64,000 nucleotides of DNA from Serratia proteamaculans_D (GCF_049959315.1 NZ_CP188201.1); one strand, 5' to 3'; shown: positions 1 to 9,311, numbered from the stretch's first letter. Notes: generated by a model not told the origin, from the letters alone. Translations and numbers: made by a program.

Positions 1-906
1 CCGATCGGTCAGTGCCACGGTGTTATCCAGCGTAGCGCTCATCGCTAACAGACTTTCCCGCCACTGATCCGGATTATCGCTGGCCAGTGCCACCCCCACC
101 TGAGTTTTCAGTACGGTTAGCGGCGTACGTAACTGGTGCGAAGCGTCGGCGCTGAAACGCTCCTGACGTGCCACCATCAGCCGCAGTCGTTCAATATAAC
201 GGTTGAATGCCAACAACAGCGGCTGCATTTCCGACCAGGGCAACACCATCGGCAACGGCGTCAGTTCGCCTGGATCGCGCCGCAGCATGATGCCGGAAAG
301 CTTACGCATCGGTTTCAGCACCCGCTTGAGTAGCGCGAAGGCCAGGATCATGGTCAAAACCACCACGGTGCCCTGACTGAGCAAGGCGGAAAGCATCATT
401 TGCCGCGCCAGATAGCGCCGCGACTCCAGCGTCTCCGCGACCAGAATGGTCGCCATGCCCATCACGCCGGATTCGTTAATCGGCTGGTACAACGCGGCCA
501 CGCGAATCGGTCGACCGCGATATTGGGCATCATAAAAATGCACCAGCGCCGGATACAGGCTGGAACGCAGGATATGGGGCGGCATCGGCGGCAGATCGTT
601 ATAGCCTGAAATACTTTCGCCCTGCGGGGAGATCACTTCGTAATAAAGCTGATCGTTCATGTTGCGCTCGAAACTGTCGAGTACCACATAGGGCACGTCC
701 GCTTCCAGTCGACCATTACGCACCACCAGCCGCTCCGCCACGGTGCGCGCCGAAGCCAGCAGCGTGCGATCGTAGGCCAGCGTGGCGGCATTCATCGCGC
801 TGAAGTAGTGGGTATAAATCGAGATGCCGCCCAGCACCAGCAGCGGCAGGCCAAAGAACAACAACAGTTGATAAAACAGCGATCGTGGCGCGTTAAACCA
901 CCTCAT
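1..906 (-). CDS. tctE: Sensor histidine kinase TctE, C-terminal part cut off by the window edge
   Basis: This is the membrane kinase partner of TctD, which in enterobacteria controls tricarboxylate (citrate) uptake. Reading leftward from an ATG at 906, 302 codons stay open to the window edge. An N-terminal membrane segment is at about residues 10-33, followed by a periplasmic sensor region, a second membrane segment near residues 170-190, a HAMP-like linker, and the dimerisation helix with H-box SADASHQLRTPL. The phospho-accepting His is residue 257. The ATP-binding domain lies outside the window. The start overlaps the 3' end of tctD by 14 bases, so the two genes are cotranscribed and probably translationally coupled. 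The assignment rests on the H-box and on the adjoining tctD and tctCBA genes. Confidence 0.88.
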   Translation of the reverse strand, partial: MRWFNAPRSLFYQLLLFFGLPLLVLGGISIYTHYFSAMNAATLAYDRTLLASARTVAERLVVRNGRLEADVPYVVLDSFERNMNDQLYYEVISPQGESISGYNDLPPMPPHILRSSLYPALVHFYDAQYRGRPIRVAALYQPINESGVMGMATILVAETLESRRYLARQMMLSALLSQGTVVVLTMILAFALLKRVLKPMRKLSGIMLRRDPGELTPLPMVLPWSEMQPLLLAFNRYIERLRLMVARQERFSADASHQLRTPLTVLKTQVGVALASDNPDQWRESLLAMSATLDNTVALTDR

Positions 907-1567
907 TGCAAAGCTCCAGGCTGTAGCCCAGACCACGCAGGGTGATGATCGCCACATTGCTGCCCTGCAGCTTTTTCCGCAGCCGATGAACGTACAGCTC
1001 GATGCTTTCCGGGTTGGCCTCATCGGACAGGGTAAATACCTGTTCAAACAGCTGCTGTTTGGCAACCGGACGGCCACGCCGGTGGATCAAGGCGGTCAGC
1101 ACCGCCAACTCTCGGGGCGTCAACTGCAGCGGCTTATCGTCGAGTTGGAAATAGCCTTCATCGTGATAGGTCAGCGCACCATACTGCAGCGCCTGCTGGG
1201 TGACGCCGACGCTTCGGCGCAGCAATGCCCGAATGCGCGCTTCCAATTCATCGAGTTCGAATGGCTTGGTCAGGTAGTCGTCGGCCCCCAGATTCAGCCC
1301 TTTAACGCGATCGGCAACGTCGGTTCTGGCTGTCAGCAGCAGCACCGGCAGATCCTGCCCGCGTTTGCGCAGTCGGGCCAACAATTCCAGTCCATTAAGC
1401 CGCGGCAGCGCTACATCCAGTACCACCAGCGCATAGGTCTCGTTTAACAACAGGTGATCGGCTGCCAGTCCGTCCGGCGCAACGTCAACAGCAAAACCGA
1501 CGCCGGTTAACGCCTTTTGCAGCCAGTGGGATAGCTCGGGATGGTCTTCAACCAATAACAGACGCAT
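893..1567 (-). CDS. tctD: Response regulator TctD (OmpR/PhoB type)
   Basis: A 224-residue transcription regulator. The receiver domain (about 1-115) has the acidic pocket E7/D8, the phosphorylation site D51 in VVLDVALP, T79 and K101. The OmpR-type winged-helix DNA-binding domain is at about 125-220, with the typical LTPRELAVLTALI and SIELYVHRLRKKL segments. It should activate the tctCBA transporter genes about 0.8 kb away on the other strand when phosphorylated by TctE. That role comes from family knowledge of tct loci; no operator was identified. Length and domain order are normal. Confidence 0.92.
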   Translation of the reverse strand: MRLLLVEDHPELSHWLQKALTGVGFAVDVAPDGLAADHLLLNETYALVVLDVALPRLNGLELLARLRKRGQDLPVLLLTARTDVADRVKGLNLGADDYLTKPFELDELEARIRALLRRSVGVTQQALQYGALTYHDEGYFQLDDKPLQLTPRELAVLTALIHRRGRPVAKQQLFEQVFTLSDEANPESIELYVHRLRKKLQGSNVAIITLRGLGYSLELCNEVV

Positions 1568-1736
1568 GTTTCCATTCCATTGATTTACCTATGCCTATGC
1601 CCTGTGTGAAATAATAATCAGGCCAGGGCGATGGTCAATTAACATATTTATAACAGCAGGATGGCATGGAAAACGCAGGGAAAGAAGAGTTACACCGAGC
1701 CAGTTTTGGGAGCTGGGGCACAATTGCAACACGCAA

Positions 1737-1765
1737 TAAACCACAGTCGCCAGCCACTGCGGTTT
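1737..1765 (-). terminator. Hairpin downstream of the 106-residue hypothetical gene
   Basis: An imperfect inverted repeat with TAAACC-CAGT arms pairing to ACTG-GGTTTA lies just past the stop of the leftward hypothetical gene. The U-tract on that strand is weak, so a terminator role is only plausible. Confidence 0.4.
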
Positions 1766-1782
1766 ATTCCGTTGGTTCGTCG

Positions 1783-2103
1783 TTATTTTTTTCTATCAGC
1801 CAGGGCGATCTCCAACACCGGCTGCAATTTGGCTGGCGTGAACGGAGGGGAAACCAATACCGAGCGATTATTGGCGGCAAAAACAATATCAATACCGGTA
1901 ATACAGGCCGTCATAGGGCAAATGTATTTATCGCCTTTAGGAGCGGTGAAATGCAGCTCAAAAACACCGATGTCCGGGCGCAGACGTTTCAGCCGACACT
2001 CGCCTTCCCCTCCTGAAATAGCGGCATGCGCCGACGGCAACATTTTGATAGCCTTGACTTTATCGCTTTCCCTGCCACCGAATAACTTCCCTAATGAAAA
2101 CAT
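1783..2103 (-). CDS. Conserved-looking hypothetical protein, 106 residues
   Basis: I do not recognise a family. The protein is soluble, starts MFSLGKLFGGRESDK, has no signal peptide or membrane segment, and contains three Cys residues (around positions 36, 62 and 67). The minus strand was chosen over two overlapping plus-strand frames because its codons resemble those of the neighbouring genes and it ends at a hairpin. The ribosome binding site is poor (AGGTG about 6 bases before ATG). It sits between the tctDE and tctCBA transcription units, but nothing in it points to citrate transport. Confidence 0.5.
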   Translation of the reverse strand: MFSLGKLFGGRESDKVKAIKMLPSAHAAISGGEGECRLKRLRPDIGVFELHFTAPKGDKYICPMTACITGIDIVFAANNRSVLVSPPFTPAKLQPVLEIALADRKK

Positions 2104-2402
2104 AAACGCACACCTGTCATGATTTTATTTTTAGCCATTTTATCCCAAGGTCGAAAAGGCAAAAATGATATTACGCAGACTTTAAGCAAGGTTTACGGGC
2201 TGTTATTGCCCCGTGGCATGTGTTAGCGCAACAGTCAATTTGGCCACTCAGTACGACATTATAACTCCAGGCAGGAGACGCGTATCACATCCCGAAAACT
2301 TTTCGGTCGGTTGAAAGGTAAATGAAAGGTTGTTGATTTAACAATCCAGCAACCCGTATCGGCGGGGATCCGCACCGACTGAAAAATACCTTGGGGAAAG
2401 CA

Positions 2403-3383
2403 ATGAAAAAAATAATCACCCGCACTCTGACCGCCACCGCCCTGCTGCTGGCAGCCAATCAGGCCTTTGCCGTGGAAGCACCGAAACGCACCGAATGTAT
2501 CGCCCCTGCCAAGCCTGGCGGTGGGTTTGACCTGACCTGCAAGCTGATTCAGGTCTCGCTGCAGGAAACCAAAGCCATCGATAAACCGATGCGCGTTACC
2601 TATATGCCCGGCGGCGTTGGCGCAGTAGCCTACAACGCCATCGTTGCCCAACGTCCGGCAGAGTTCGGCACGGTTGTCGCCTTCTCCGGTGGCTCGTTAC
2701 TGAACCTTTCTCAAGGGAAATTCGGCCGCTATAACGTGGACGACGTGAAATGGCTGGCCGCCGTCGGTACCGACTACGGCATGATTGCGGTCCGTGCCGA
2801 TTCGCCTTACAAAACCCTGAAAGACCTGATGGACGCCTTCCAAAAAGATCCGAACAGCGTGGTATTCGGCGCCGGTGCCTCGATCGGCAGCCAGGACTGG
2901 ATGAAAACCGCCCTGCTGGCCCGTGAAGTAGGGGTCGATCCTCACAAGATGCGTTACGTGGCATTCGAAGGCGGCGGCGAGCCGGTTACCGCATTGCTCG
3001 GCAATCACATTCAGGCCGTTTCCGGCGATCTGAGCGAAATGGTGCCTTACCTGCAGGGCGACAAAATCCGCGTGCTGGCGGTGTACTCGGATCAACGCCT
3101 GCCGGGCCAGTTAGCCAATGTGCCGACCGCCAAAGAGCAAGGCTTCAATCTGGTATGGCCGATTATCCGCGGTTTCTACGTTGGCCCGAAGGTCAGCGAA
3201 GAGGAGTACCAGTGGTGGCTCGACACCTTCCAAAAAATGATGGCAACCGACGAGTTCAAAAAACAGCGCGACCTGCGTGGTCTGTTTGAATTCAATCTGG
3301 CCGGCAAGGAACTGGATGCCTACGTGAAAAACCAGGTCAATCAGTACCGCGAACAGGCCAAAGTTTTCGGCCTGGCCAAATAA
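2403..3383 (+). CDS. tctC: Tricarboxylate-binding periplasmic protein TctC
   Basis: This is the extracytoplasmic solute receptor of the tripartite tricarboxylate transporter (TTT family); it captures citrate-like acids in the periplasm and hands them to TctAB. The ATG at 2403 is preferred to an in-frame TTG at 2391, because it follows GGGGAAAGCA and opens directly into a signal peptide (MKKIITRTLTATALLLAANQ, cleavage after AFA). The mature protein has the Bug/TctC fold, with the PGGGFDLTCKL loop near residues 43-53 and the RYVAFEGGGEP ligand-loop region. It is the first gene of tctCBA, with 12 bases to tctB. Confidence 0.93.
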   Translation: MKKIITRTLTATALLLAANQAFAVEAPKRTECIAPAKPGGGFDLTCKLIQVSLQETKAIDKPMRVTYMPGGVGAVAYNAIVAQRPAEFGTVVAFSGGSLLNLSQGKFGRYNVDDVKWLAAVGTDYGMIAVRADSPYKTLKDLMDAFQKDPNSVVFGAGASIGSQDWMKTALLAREVGVDPHKMRYVAFEGGGEPVTALLGNHIQAVSGDLSEMVPYLQGDKIRVLAVYSDQRLPGQLANVPTAKEQGFNLVWPIIRGFYVGPKVSEEEYQWWLDTFQKMMATDEFKKQRDLRGLFEFNLAGKELDAYVKNQVNQYREQAKVFGLAK

Positions 3384-3395
3384 CCGGGGGCTACC

Positions 3396-3827
3396 ATGAG
3401 CGATCGCATTTTCGCCGGTTTCTGGCTGCTGCTGTGCATCGGCGGCCTGTTTATCGGTTGGGGTATTCAGAGCGAATACAGCTACGAACCTTTGGGACCC
3501 CGCCCCTTCCCGCTGGCGATTCTCAGCCTGATGGCGCTGTGTGCAGCGTTGTTGCTGCTGAACAAGCCGCAGGTAGTTGAATGGCCGCATAACAAGGTGA
3601 TGCAACGCCTGTTGGTGCTGGTGATTACGCTGGTGCTGTATGCCTGGGGCTTCGAATGGCTGGGCTTTCCGCTGGCAACCACACTGCTGACCTTCAGCAT
3701 TGGCCTGCTGTTCCAGGCCAGCCTGAAAGCGGCCTTGGTGTCCGGCGTGGTGATGGGCGTGGCGCTGTATTACGCCTTTGACCGCTTACTTGATGTGACA
3801 CTGCCACTCGGCGTTTGGCTGAGCTAA
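3396..3827 (+). CDS. tctB: Tricarboxylate transporter small membrane subunit TctB
   Basis: A 143-residue inner-membrane protein with four predicted hydrophobic segments (about 5-25, 40-55, 70-95, 105-135), the normal size and topology for the small subunit of TTT transporters. It works with TctA as the membrane complex served by the TctC receptor. It lies between tctC (12 bases) and tctA (about 11 bases), which supports one mRNA and the subunit assignment. Confidence 0.9.
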   Translation: MSDRIFAGFWLLLCIGGLFIGWGIQSEYSYEPLGPRPFPLAILSLMALCAALLLLNKPQVVEWPHNKVMQRLLVLVITLVLYAWGFEWLGFPLATTLLTFSIGLLFQASLKAALVSGVVMGVALYYAFDRLLDVTLPLGVWLS

Positions 3828-3838
3828 CGGGGGCGATG

Positions 3839-5356
3839 ATGGAAACCTGGATGTATTTGTCTCAAGGGTTCGAGGTGGCATTGGTGCCACAGAACCTGAT
3901 TATCGCCCTGATCGGCTGCTTCGTTGGTACCATTGTCGGCCTGCTGCCGGGATTGGGGCCGATCAACGGCGTAGCTATTTTGCTGCCACTGGCGTTCGCT
4001 CTCAAACTGCCGGCCGAGTCCGCACTGATCCTGCTGGCAACGGTGTATATCGGCTGCGAGTACGGCGGTCGTATCTCCTCGATACTGCTCAACGTACCGG
4101 GTGATGCGGCGGCGATCATGACGGCACTGGACGGCTATCCGATGGCGCAGCAGGGCCGCGCCGGGGTGGCGCTGTCAATCTCGGCGGTCAGTTCGTTCAC
4201 CGGTTCGATCATCGCCATCGGGGGCATTATCCTGTTTGCTCCACTGCTGGCACGCTGGTCACTGGCGTTCGGCCCGGCGGAATATTTTGCCCTGATGGTT
4301 TTCGCCATCGCCTGTCTGGGCAGCATGATGAGTCAGAATCCGCTGAAGTCGCTGCTGGCGGCGCTGATTGGCCTGGGGCTGGCGACGGTCGGGGTAGATG
4401 CCAACACCGGCGTTTATCGCTTCACCTTCGACAGCGTTCATCTCTCCGACGGCGTACAGTTTATCGTGGTGGTGATCGGCCTGTTCTCGGTCAGTGAAAT
4501 CCTGTTGATGCTGGAAAGCACCAGCGGCGGACAAAAACTGGTGCGCAAAACCGGCCGCCTGCTGTTCAACCGCAAGGAAGCCGCTCAGTGCGTTGGCCCA
4601 ACGCTGCGTTCCTCGGTGGTAGGTTTCTTCGTCGGCATTCTGCCGGGTGCGGGTGCCACCATCGCCAGTGCGCTGACCTATATGACCGAAAAGAAAATCA
4701 GCGGCAACAGCGACACCTTCGGTAAAGGTGATATCCGTGGCGTAGCGGCCCCTGAGGCGGCCAATAACGCCTCGGCCTGCGGCTCGTTCATTCCTATGCT
4801 GACGCTGGGCGTACCGGGTTCCGGTACCACGGCGGTGATGATGGGCGCACTGACGCTGTACAACATCACCCCTGGCCCGGCGATGTTCACCGAGCAGCCG
4901 GATATTGTCTGGGGACTGATCGCCGCACTGCTGATTGCCAACGTTATTCTGTTGATCATGAACCTGCCGCTGGTCGGTCTGTTCACCCGCATGCTGACCA
5001 TTCCTCTGTGGTTCCTGGTACCGGCCATTGCCGCAGTGTCGGCGGTTGGTGTGTATGCGGTGCACAGCACCACCTTTGACCTGCTGTTGATGGTCGGACT
5101 GGGGGTGTTTGGCTATATCCTGAGGAAAATGCACTTCCCGATGTCGCCGCTGATCCTGGGCTTCGTATTGGGAGAGATGCTGGAGCAGAACCTGCGCCGC
5201 GCGCTGTCAATCAGCAACGGGCAGTTTGGCATTCTGTGGAGCAGCAGCATCGCGCAAACCTTGCTGGTGCTGGCGGTGGCCGTGCTGGTACTGCCGCTGA
5301 TGCTGCGCATTGTACGCAAACGTCGCCAAACCGTAGAAGCGGCCAAGGCCGAGTAA
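3839..5356 (+). CDS. tctA: Tricarboxylate transporter large membrane subunit TctA
   Basis: A roughly 505-residue polytopic protein with about twelve membrane helices, the permease subunit of the TTT citrate transporter. Two glycine-rich signatures are visible: GLLPGLGPINGVA near residues 38-50 and GILPGAGATIASA in the second half, reflecting the internal repeat of the family. The ATG ATG pair at 3836/3839 follows GGGGG, and the second ATG gives the family-typical METWMYLSQGFEVA start. A GTG further upstream inside tctB is less likely. The gene ends just before a strong terminator. Confidence 0.93.
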   Translation: METWMYLSQGFEVALVPQNLIIALIGCFVGTIVGLLPGLGPINGVAILLPLAFALKLPAESALILLATVYIGCEYGGRISSILLNVPGDAAAIMTALDGYPMAQQGRAGVALSISAVSSFTGSIIAIGGIILFAPLLARWSLAFGPAEYFALMVFAIACLGSMMSQNPLKSLLAALIGLGLATVGVDANTGVYRFTFDSVHLSDGVQFIVVVIGLFSVSEILLMLESTSGGQKLVRKTGRLLFNRKEAAQCVGPTLRSSVVGFFVGILPGAGATIASALTYMTEKKISGNSDTFGKGDIRGVAAPEAANNASACGSFIPMLTLGVPGSGTTAVMMGALTLYNITPGPAMFTEQPDIVWGLIAALLIANVILLIMNLPLVGLFTRMLTIPLWFLVPAIAAVSAVGVYAVHSTTFDLLLMVGLGVFGYILRKMHFPMSPLILGFVLGEMLEQNLRRALSISNGQFGILWSSSIAQTLLVLAVAVLVLPLMLRIVRKRRQTVEAAKAE

Positions 5357-5362
5357 ATCCAG

Positions 5363-5387
5363 GGGCGGGTTATTCCCGCCCTTTTCA
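5363..5387 (+). terminator. Rho-independent terminator of tctCBA
   Basis: A perfect 7-base stem (GGGCGGG, loop TTATT, CCCGCCC) is followed by TTTT. It sits 6 bases after the tctA stop and directly before the convergent acetyltransferase gene. Confidence 0.88.
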
Positions 5388-5388
5388 T

Positions 5389-6018
5389 TTAACGCTTAAT
5401 TTCAGCTATTGCCCGCTCGAGGGCCGCAATATCATCATCGGCCAGCAAGGGCTGCACGCGGGTAAACTCCTCCGCCGACAAATCATAAATACGCAAAGCC
5501 AATAACCGGGCGATGGTCTGCGGGCTAAACCGCCGCTTGATTGGCCGCGCCGGATTGCCGCCCACGATAGTGTAAGGTTCAACATCCGCCGTCACAATGC
5601 TGCCTGCAGCCACTATCGCCCCTTCCCCAATGGTCACGCCCGGCATCAGCATCGCCCGCATTCCTATCCAGCAACCGTCCCCGAGACGGGTATTGCCTTT
5701 CGGCTGATAAGCTGCCTCGATGCTTGCCATAAACGGATACAGACACAGCCAGTCGATTCGATGAGTATGATTGCCGCCCATCAGGATCACCGCCTCGGCA
5801 CCGATACAGACGTAATCACCGATCAGCAATTGGTCTATCAAACCCAGCGCAGGCCACTGTTGGCTGACCGCATCGCCGTGCAAATAGCGCACCACCGAGC
5901 GTTCAAAGCCGTGATCCCAACAGTCGCTGTAATAGCTATGGGTTCCCTTGACGATAATATTGGGGTTGGTCACCGTTTGGTGCAGCAACTCTGTTTTTGA
6001 CCAGTGTTTTTCAGTCAT
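5389..6018 (-). CDS. CatB-type xenobiotic O-acetyltransferase (left-handed beta-helix)
   Basis: About 209 residues from the ATG at 6018, which has an AAGAGA ribosome site; an upstream in-frame start at 6051 lacks one. The sequence follows the type B chloramphenicol/streptogramin acetyltransferase pattern: TVTNPNIIVKGTHSYYSD near the N-terminus, the hexapeptide-repeat loop GGNHTHRIDW with the likely catalytic His86, then the turns of the beta-helix (GDGCWIGMRAMLMPGVTIGEGA) and the VGGNPARPIKRRF tail. The family moves acetyl from acetyl-CoA to hydroxyl groups of antibiotics or sugars. Whether this copy acts on chloramphenicol cannot be told from sequence. It appears to be a stand-alone chromosomal gene. 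Confidence 0.85.
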   Translation of the reverse strand: MTEKHWSKTELLHQTVTNPNIIVKGTHSYYSDCWDHGFERSVVRYLHGDAVSQQWPALGLIDQLLIGDYVCIGAEAVILMGGNHTHRIDWLCLYPFMASIEAAYQPKGNTRLGDGCWIGMRAMLMPGVTIGEGAIVAAGSIVTADVEPYTIVGGNPARPIKRRFSPQTIARLLALRIYDLSAEEFTRVQPLLADDDIAALERAIAEIKR

Positions 6019-6178
6019 GGCAGTTTCTCTTTTATCTATTGCAAGAGCCACAGCCTAAAGTCTGTGGCAGTGTTGTTTGGTCGCAAAACACTGCCGAATT
6101 AAGCGATTAACGCCCGTTTTAATCTTGGGTTATGGGTCATTGTCGCCTCCACATTTTGTGTGCCATAAGGGTAACAAA

Positions 6179-7174
6179 TCACGCCTCAGCCGTCTTGTTC
6201 TTCAACATCAGTACCCCGCCCAGCACCAGCGCACTGCCCAGCAACTGCAGCTGGTTCATATTTTCCCCCAGCAGGAAATAGGCGATGACCGCCGTAAACA
6301 CCAGCTCAAGCGACAAAATCAGGTTAGCCACCGCCAGCGGCAAGGTTTTCAGACTGATGTTGTACAAACCAAAGCCCAACAGCGTCGGGCCAGCGGCCAG
6401 TGTCAGCAGCAACAGCCAACCGCGCCACTCGATGCCCTGAGCGCCCTCGGAAAGGAACCACAAAGAACCGGTCATGCCATGGAAAGCCGCCAGTGGGTAA
6501 AACGTCAGCGCGGCGTTGAACAGCCACTGGTAAACGGCCGAAAAGCCGAACACGTACAAAATGGTATTCCACACCGGGTAATGGCGTTCAGTCGCCACCC
6601 GCCCGCCCAGCGTGTAGAGGGTATAGCCGATGCCGGACAGCATACCGACCAACAGCCCCAGCAGGTTAAAATGGCTGTTGCCCATGCTGTCACCGTTGCT
6701 GACCAGAAAACAGCCGCCCAGGCTGACCACTATCACTACCAACTGGCGCAGATTCAGGCGTTCGCTGTAGATCATCCAGACGAGGAAAACGGTAAACCCC
6801 ACCGAGCAGTAAGTCAGGATGGTGGCCACCGACGCACCGTTCAGCGCCACCGACAGCGTCCACAGGCTGTTGAATACCGCCAGCAGCAGGCCATAACAGG
6901 CATAAAACGGGATCTGGGAACGCCGTAAGCGTGCCCACTCAGGCTTGAACAGCAACAATGCCGGCAATAGTACCAGGGCTACCAGCGCCGCTCGCCAAAA
7001 TGCCAGCACAAAGGTCGGCAGGTGATAATACTCCGTCAGCACGCGGATAATAATGGCGGTAAAAGCCAGCAACATGGCGCTGATAATGGCAATCACATAG
7101 CCCTGACTGCTGCCCTGTAAAATGCGCGCGCCGGGGAAAACCGGCCTGGCTGAAACACCCGATGGTAATGACAT
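6179..7174 (-). CDS. EamA/DMT family inner-membrane transporter
   Basis: A 331-residue protein with about ten hydrophobic segments arranged as two EamA repeats (roughly residues 30-165 and 180-320), the 5+5 helix plan of drug/metabolite transporters. The start at 7174 has a GAGGG ribosome site 4 bases away. The substrate is unknown. The gene is divergent from a MocR-type regulator 170 bases away, a common arrangement in which the regulator controls the exporter, for amino acids, amines or vitamin B6-related compounds; that link is inference. Confidence 0.87.
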   Translation of the reverse strand: MSLPSGVSARPVFPGARILQGSSQGYVIAIISAMLLAFTAIIIRVLTEYYHLPTFVLAFWRAALVALVLLPALLLFKPEWARLRRSQIPFYACYGLLLAVFNSLWTLSVALNGASVATILTYCSVGFTVFLVWMIYSERLNLRQLVVIVVSLGGCFLVSNGDSMGNSHFNLLGLLVGMLSGIGYTLYTLGGRVATERHYPVWNTILYVFGFSAVYQWLFNAALTFYPLAAFHGMTGSLWFLSEGAQGIEWRGWLLLLTLAAGPTLLGFGLYNISLKTLPLAVANLILSLELVFTAVIAYFLLGENMNQLQLLGSALVLGGVLMLKNKTAEA

Positions 7175-7344
7175 GACACCCTCAAAAAACGGCGGTAATA
7201 GACTCAGGCAGAGATTCTAACGCCGCGCAATTTTGCCGCCAGAGCCACTTTCCCCCGATGTTATACAGGCCACTTTTATCCGCTTGAAGGCCTGCTGTTA
7301 TGGGGTATAGTAAAAATCACCACCGTTGACCGAGCCAATTTTGC

Positions 7345-8802
7345 ATGCATATTCCGTTAGACCGTCAGCAGGATGTTCCGCTGTATCTGCAAATTGAGGA
7401 GGCATTGCGACGGGCTATCCTGAGCGGCGTCTTTGTTGATGGCGACAAACTGCCCTCCACCCGCCAGCTTGCCGGCGAACTGGCCGTCAGCCGGTTGACG
7501 GTGGACAACGCCTATGCCGAACTGGCGGCCAAAGGTTTTTTACGCCAGCGGCGCGGCAGCGGTGCCTATGTCCAGCACCCGCTGGCACAGCCCGCACAGC
7601 CACAACCGGCAACCGAGATCCCTTTCCCAGCGGAGCGTTTTACCACCCTGACCTCGCGGCTGGATGGTTACCCCGATATCCCGCTGCCGGACAGCATCAT
7701 CAACTTTGCTGCCGGTGTCGGCAGTCCGAAAGTTTTCCCGCAGGAAGAGTTCCGCAAGATCTTGCTGTCGGTGCTCAGCCGCCATGCGGAAGAGGCCTTC
7801 AGCTATGGCGAATACTGCGGTTACTACCCGCTGCGCGATACGCTGGGAAGGATCCTCACCGCGCAGGGTATTCCGACCCATGCGGAACAATTACTGATCA
7901 CCAACGGTTCACAGCACGCCATCAGCCTGATTGTGCAAAGCCTGCTGGAACCCGGAGATACGGTGATCGTCGAACAGCCGACCTACGCCGAAGCCCTGGG
8001 GCTGCTGCGCCTGCACCGCATCAATATCGTCACCATTCCCAGCGATCGGCACGGCATGTTGGTTGACCAACTGCCCGCCCTGCTGGAAAAACACCGGCCG
8101 AAGCTGATTTACACCATTCCCAATTTCCATAACCCCACCGGGCGCTGCATGAGTGAAGCCCGGCGGCGTCGCCTGCTGGCACTGGCTCAGCATGCCGGGG
8201 TGGTGATCCTCGAGGACGATTTTGTCGGTGATTTGCGCTACAACGGCAAGCAATTACCCTCGCTGCGGGCGCTGGCGCAGCCGGGGGTGGTGATTTATGT
8301 CAGCACATTTTCCAAAATGCTGTTGCCCAGCATGCGCATCGGCTATCTGGTGGCGGACAGCGAACACTATCAACGCATCGCCCGACTGAAACACGTCGAC
8401 AGTTTTACCAGTTCCAACCTGATCCAGCGCGCGCTGGACGCCTTCGTCACCATCGGTCGCTACGACAAGCAACTGCGGCGTGCCGGGCGGATCTATCGCC
8501 AGCACCGGGATGTGATGGTTGCCGCATTACAGCAACAACTGCCGCCAGGTTGCCGATTTGAAACGCCGGAGGGCGGACTGTTTATCTGGCTGACGCTGCC
8601 CGCCGCCGCCAGCACCGAAGCACTGATGCCGGTAGCCTGGCGAGAAGGCGTGACTTTTGCACGCGGAGAGTGTTTTTACGCCGAGGAACAGCGTGGCGCG
8701 CACGGCCTGCGATTGAATTTCGCCGCCAACACGCCGCCGCTGATTGAAGAAGGTATCGCCCGGCTGTGCCGGGCGATTAGTCAGGTGATAGCGGCCGAAT
8801 AA
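7345..8802 (+). CDS. MocR-family transcription regulator (GntR winged helix fused to aminotransferase fold)
   Basis: A 485-residue fusion. Residues 1-75 are a GntR winged helix (PLYLQIEEALRRAILSG and SRLTVDNAYAEL). Residues about 110-480 are a fold-type-I PLP aminotransferase-like domain with NFHNPTG, the cofactor aspartate region ILEDDF, and the Schiff-base lysine K324 in STFSKMLLPS. MocR proteins use the bound PLP adduct as a signal rather than for catalysis. The divergent EamA transporter gene is the most likely target. Length is typical (about 480-500). It ends 8 bases before the convergent scsD. Confidence 0.9.
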   Translation: MHIPLDRQQDVPLYLQIEEALRRAILSGVFVDGDKLPSTRQLAGELAVSRLTVDNAYAELAAKGFLRQRRGSGAYVQHPLAQPAQPQPATEIPFPAERFTTLTSRLDGYPDIPLPDSIINFAAGVGSPKVFPQEEFRKILLSVLSRHAEEAFSYGEYCGYYPLRDTLGRILTAQGIPTHAEQLLITNGSQHAISLIVQSLLEPGDTVIVEQPTYAEALGLLRLHRINIVTIPSDRHGMLVDQLPALLEKHRPKLIYTIPNFHNPTGRCMSEARRRRLLALAQHAGVVILEDDFVGDLRYNGKQLPSLRALAQPGVVIYVSTFSKMLLPSMRIGYLVADSEHYQRIARLKHVDSFTSSNLIQRALDAFVTIGRYDKQLRRAGRIYRQHRDVMVAALQQQLPPGCRFETPEGGLFIWLTLPAAASTEALMPVAWREGVTFARGECFYAEEQRGAHGLRLNFAANTPPLIEEGIARLCRAISQVIAAE

Positions 8803-8810
8803 ACCGGCGA

Positions 8811-9311
8811 TTACAGCCCGGCCCACCACAGCCGCAGCTTCATACCCCAATAGCTGGTCCAGCCGGTGGTGCTCTGCACCACCTGGCCTTTGGAGATGAT
8901 CACCAGCGTCGGGGTAACGCCGATTTGCCACTGCGCCGACAGTTCGCCACGCGGGTCGTTAACCACCGGCAAGGTCACCCTTTTAGCGGCCAGCCACTTC
9001 GCCACCTGAGCATCGTCACCGGAGCGCAGCGCTACGCTCAACACGTTGCTCCCCTCGCCCACCAGTCTGGCGACATAGGGGGTGGTGAAGCGGCAAACTC
9101 CGCACCAACTGGCCCAGAAATAAACCAGCAACGGTTTGTCCTGACTGAGCTGCGCCAGTGATACCTGCTCACCGTTCAGCGTCGTCAGGAGCTGCGAATC
9201 GAAGGCTGGCGGGGCCTGCGGTGCACGCAGCCAGTCCATGCCGAAAGCGGCGACCAGGACGATCAGCAGCAGGATCAGCAGTTCCCGCGCCCAACGCCGT
9301 AGCCTAGCCAT
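8811..9311 (-). CDS. scsD: Membrane-tethered thioredoxin-like protein ScsD
   Basis: A 166-residue TlpA/ResA-like thioredoxin. One N-terminal membrane anchor (about 8-26) exports the domain to the periplasm, where the active site WASWCGVC sits near residues 70-77. In the Salmonella scsABCD locus (suppressor of copper sensitivity) the Scs proteins form a periplasmic thiol-redox relay giving copper and oxidative stress tolerance. It is the last gene of the operon and overlaps scsC by 8 bases. Confidence 0.86.
   Translation of the reverse strand: MARLRRWARELLILLLIVLVAAFGMDWLRAPQAPPAFDSQLLTTLNGEQVSLAQLSQDKPLLVYFWASWCGVCRFTTPYVARLVGEGSNVLSVALRSGDDAQVAKWLAAKRVTLPVVNDPRGELSAQWQIGVTPTLVIISKGQVVQSTTGWTSYWGMKLRLWWAGL

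Noticed and set aside
1661..2122. Two overlapping plus-strand frames of 116 and 153 codons
   Set aside because: They oppose the minus-strand hypothetical gene, lack ribosome sites and have unnatural compositions; only the minus-strand frame was kept.
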